Assembly (NCBI GenBank): GCA_015680685.1
Contig: MNCI01016196.1
Location: 17,173-37,248, forward strand
Direction of reading: 5' to 3'
From: Gnetum montanum
Taxonomy: Eukaryota; Streptophyta; Gnetopsida; Gnetales; Gnetaceae
DNA: 20,076 bases
This document shows positions 18,505 through 20,076 of the stretch, one piece after another. A program made the translations under genes and the position numbers. Position 1 is the first letter of the stretch; each line of letters opens with the position of its first letter. Below the pieces are notes generated by a model. That model was not told where the DNA came from and made no database searches. It saw only the letters and a list, made by a program, of their open reading frames with translations.

Positions 18505-18544
18505 TAAACACTTGTTTAGTTGGTTAAACACTTGTTTAGTTGGT
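18505..18544. repeat. 20-bp perfect tandem duplication
   Basis: Two adjacent perfect copies of a 20-bp unit, TAAACACTTGTTTAGTTGGT, at 18505-18524 and 18525-18544. It lies between the two CpG-rich patches. Confidence 0.9.
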
Positions 18545-18559
18545 TAGTTCGTTGTGTGC

Positions 18560-18705
18560 ACGCCATAACGCAGGTGCAGGCGCAGGAGCAGAAGCGGCAG
18601 GCAGGCACCACGACCGCGACAGATTAGCAAAGTGGATGAAGTGACCCGCGGGGCGGTGTTACCAGTGGATGAAGTGACCCGCGGGGCGGGGTTGGGTAAC
18701 AGCAA
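18560..18705. repeat. Second CpG-rich patch with a 33-bp-period direct repeat
   Basis: A perfect 26-bp sequence beginning AGTGGATGAAGTGACC and ending CGGGGCGG occurs at 18631-18656 and 18664-18689 (period 33 bp). The following bases GTTACC and GGTAAC are inverted relatives. Upstream, 18571-18612 is a purine-rich GCAGG/GCAGGCGCAGG run. No coding signal is convincing. Confidence 0.8.
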
Positions 18706-20076
18706 AATACGCTAACTTACTTGCCTGAACCAACATGGTTTTCAGCCACTCATGATGCTGGACCAACGGGAGTACGGGATACCGTTTAAAGTATGAAATT
18801 TGGAGAAATTTTAATACTTAAAGTTAATCACAAAGCATGGTGTAGGAAAACATTCATGCCACGAAAAACAAAAAAGGAAACATACATGGTATACACTTTT
18901 CGCTCCGATATTGTATATTTCTTGCGATGATGGATTTTTGACTTAGAGGTGTAATACTAATGTGGATGTATGATTACTTCCAATTCCAATTAATGAACTG
19001 CCCTAACAACTCTTATCATGAAGGAAAAATACGATATTTATTTTATAAACGTGTAACCCATATAAGCCATACGTGTGCTATGCTTTTCTTTAGAGAGGTG
19101 AGTTATTTATTACTTTTTACAATAAGTTGATAAGGAACTCAAACAAAGCATCAATTCTTAGTTACTTCATTGAAACTATATTTATTTTCCATAACATAAA
19201 TGTATGGTGCGTCCCATAGATCTTTTTCGTCCATAGATATAAAATCTCTTGTTTCAATTTCAACGTCACTAAACTAAGCCTATAAGATTTTCATCACCAT
19301 GTTAGTCATAAGAGAACCAATATTTGAATTTAAATTGCCTTTTATGTATTCTAATTAAAATACTTTCTTGCCTTTCTACATTTAACCTTAATTTTGTTAA
19401 CCAACATGCATATATGTTTAGTATTAAATCAATATAGGATAAAATTTAATTAATTCATAAAGTCACCATGAACCTTATAAAATGTTAGAGCAATTTTATA
19501 AAAGAAGATTAAAATAGATGATGAAAAATGAAGTATCGTGCTCTCCCAAAATGCATTCATAACTATTTGATGGAAAAATGTACTTGATTAAATTTAAATT
19601 TTATTTTGATAGAAAAAAGATTTTTTCTACTAATCAATTTGGGCAAAATATATTAGTATTAATAATTCCAAAGTCCATTAATCATGAAACTAAAATAATA
19701 GGTTCATTACATCTACGTAGATTGGGAGGATTTTAAAGTAATTACTTTGTACAAAATGAGCAGTAATGAAGCTTGAGTATAACAAATTGCATCATTAAGA
19801 TATTGCCCTAGTACTAATCATTATATATTAAATAATTTATATAAATTTCTATATGCAATACTTCATTTGCATCCAAAAATGTTAGGTACATAACACTCCA
19901 ATAGAATCTATCATTTTTCCTTTATTACCTACAAAAATCATACCCTACACACTTAATATTCATGCTAAACATTTTTTTCATCAATTGGTTTTGGGTCTAA
20001 GATAATGTATATAATTTTACTCTTACAATTCTAATCAATATTTTTAAGATCTTATTTTTGATAAGTAAGATTATCA
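18706..20076. other. AT-rich flank with no recognisable feature
   Basis: I found no open frame above about 60 codons, no LTR, no transposon domain and no RNA gene. It is markedly more AT-rich than 18171-18705. It does not resemble elements A-C, so it is probably the DNA that received element C, or another very old insertion. Confidence 0.5.

Noticed and set aside
1-20076. CRISPR array, bacterial operon, tRNA or rRNA genes
   Set aside because: No regularly spaced repeats, no cloverleaf or rRNA sequence seen; content is plant retrotransposon.

Overview
This is AT-rich plant nuclear DNA made almost entirely of old, decayed Ty3/gypsy LTR retrotransposons of the Athila/Tat type, all on the + strand. 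The evidence is protein-level: Gag, aspartic protease, reverse transcriptase, RNase H and integrase segments in the gypsy order, and 0.85-0.95 kb LTRs that begin TGATGAG and end CTCATCA. I see no intact gene. The degree of decay and the layering fit a large-genome seed plant (a gymnosperm is plausible), but nothing here fixes the species.

Layout, as I read it, is a set of nested insertions. (A) 1-1746 is the right end of the youngest element: its 3' noncoding region (1-799), a polypurine tract, and its complete 3' LTR (800-1746). (B) At 1747, directly after the LTR, the sequence enters the protease of an older relative in mid-gene. This element continues through protease, RT, RNase H and integrase (1747-4950), a long 3' noncoding region (4951-6903) and its own 3' LTR (6904-7748). 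Its 5' LTR and gag should lie left of the window. (C) After 7748 the sequence enters a third, more diverged LTR (about 7749-8519). A broken extra open reading region with a coiled-coil end follows (about 9270-11100), then a leader, gag (11902-14583) and pol (14584 to about 17667), which stops inside integrase. (D) 17668-20076 is flank with no recognisable gene. It holds two GC/CpG-rich patches and two short tandem duplications.

The two pol copies (1747-4950 and 14584-17667) are homologous through most of their length. Copy B keeps one reading frame for 668 codons, with 19 stop codons and no indel. Most stops correspond to Gln, Trp or Arg codons in the sister copy or the family, so decay was mainly by C-to-T/G-to-A change. 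Several stops are shared between the copies. Copy C has lost catalytic Asp residues, several to Asn. LTR 800-1746 still has CpG at sites where LTR 6904-7748 has TpG or CpA, which agrees with the nesting order.

None of the elements can be autonomous now. The features most worth following are the base-exact nested junction at 1746/1747, the shared nonsense codons, the GATATC palindrome cluster before the TATA box in U3, the repeated polypurine-tract-like motif, and the extra reading region upstream of gag bounded by a 75-bp repeat.
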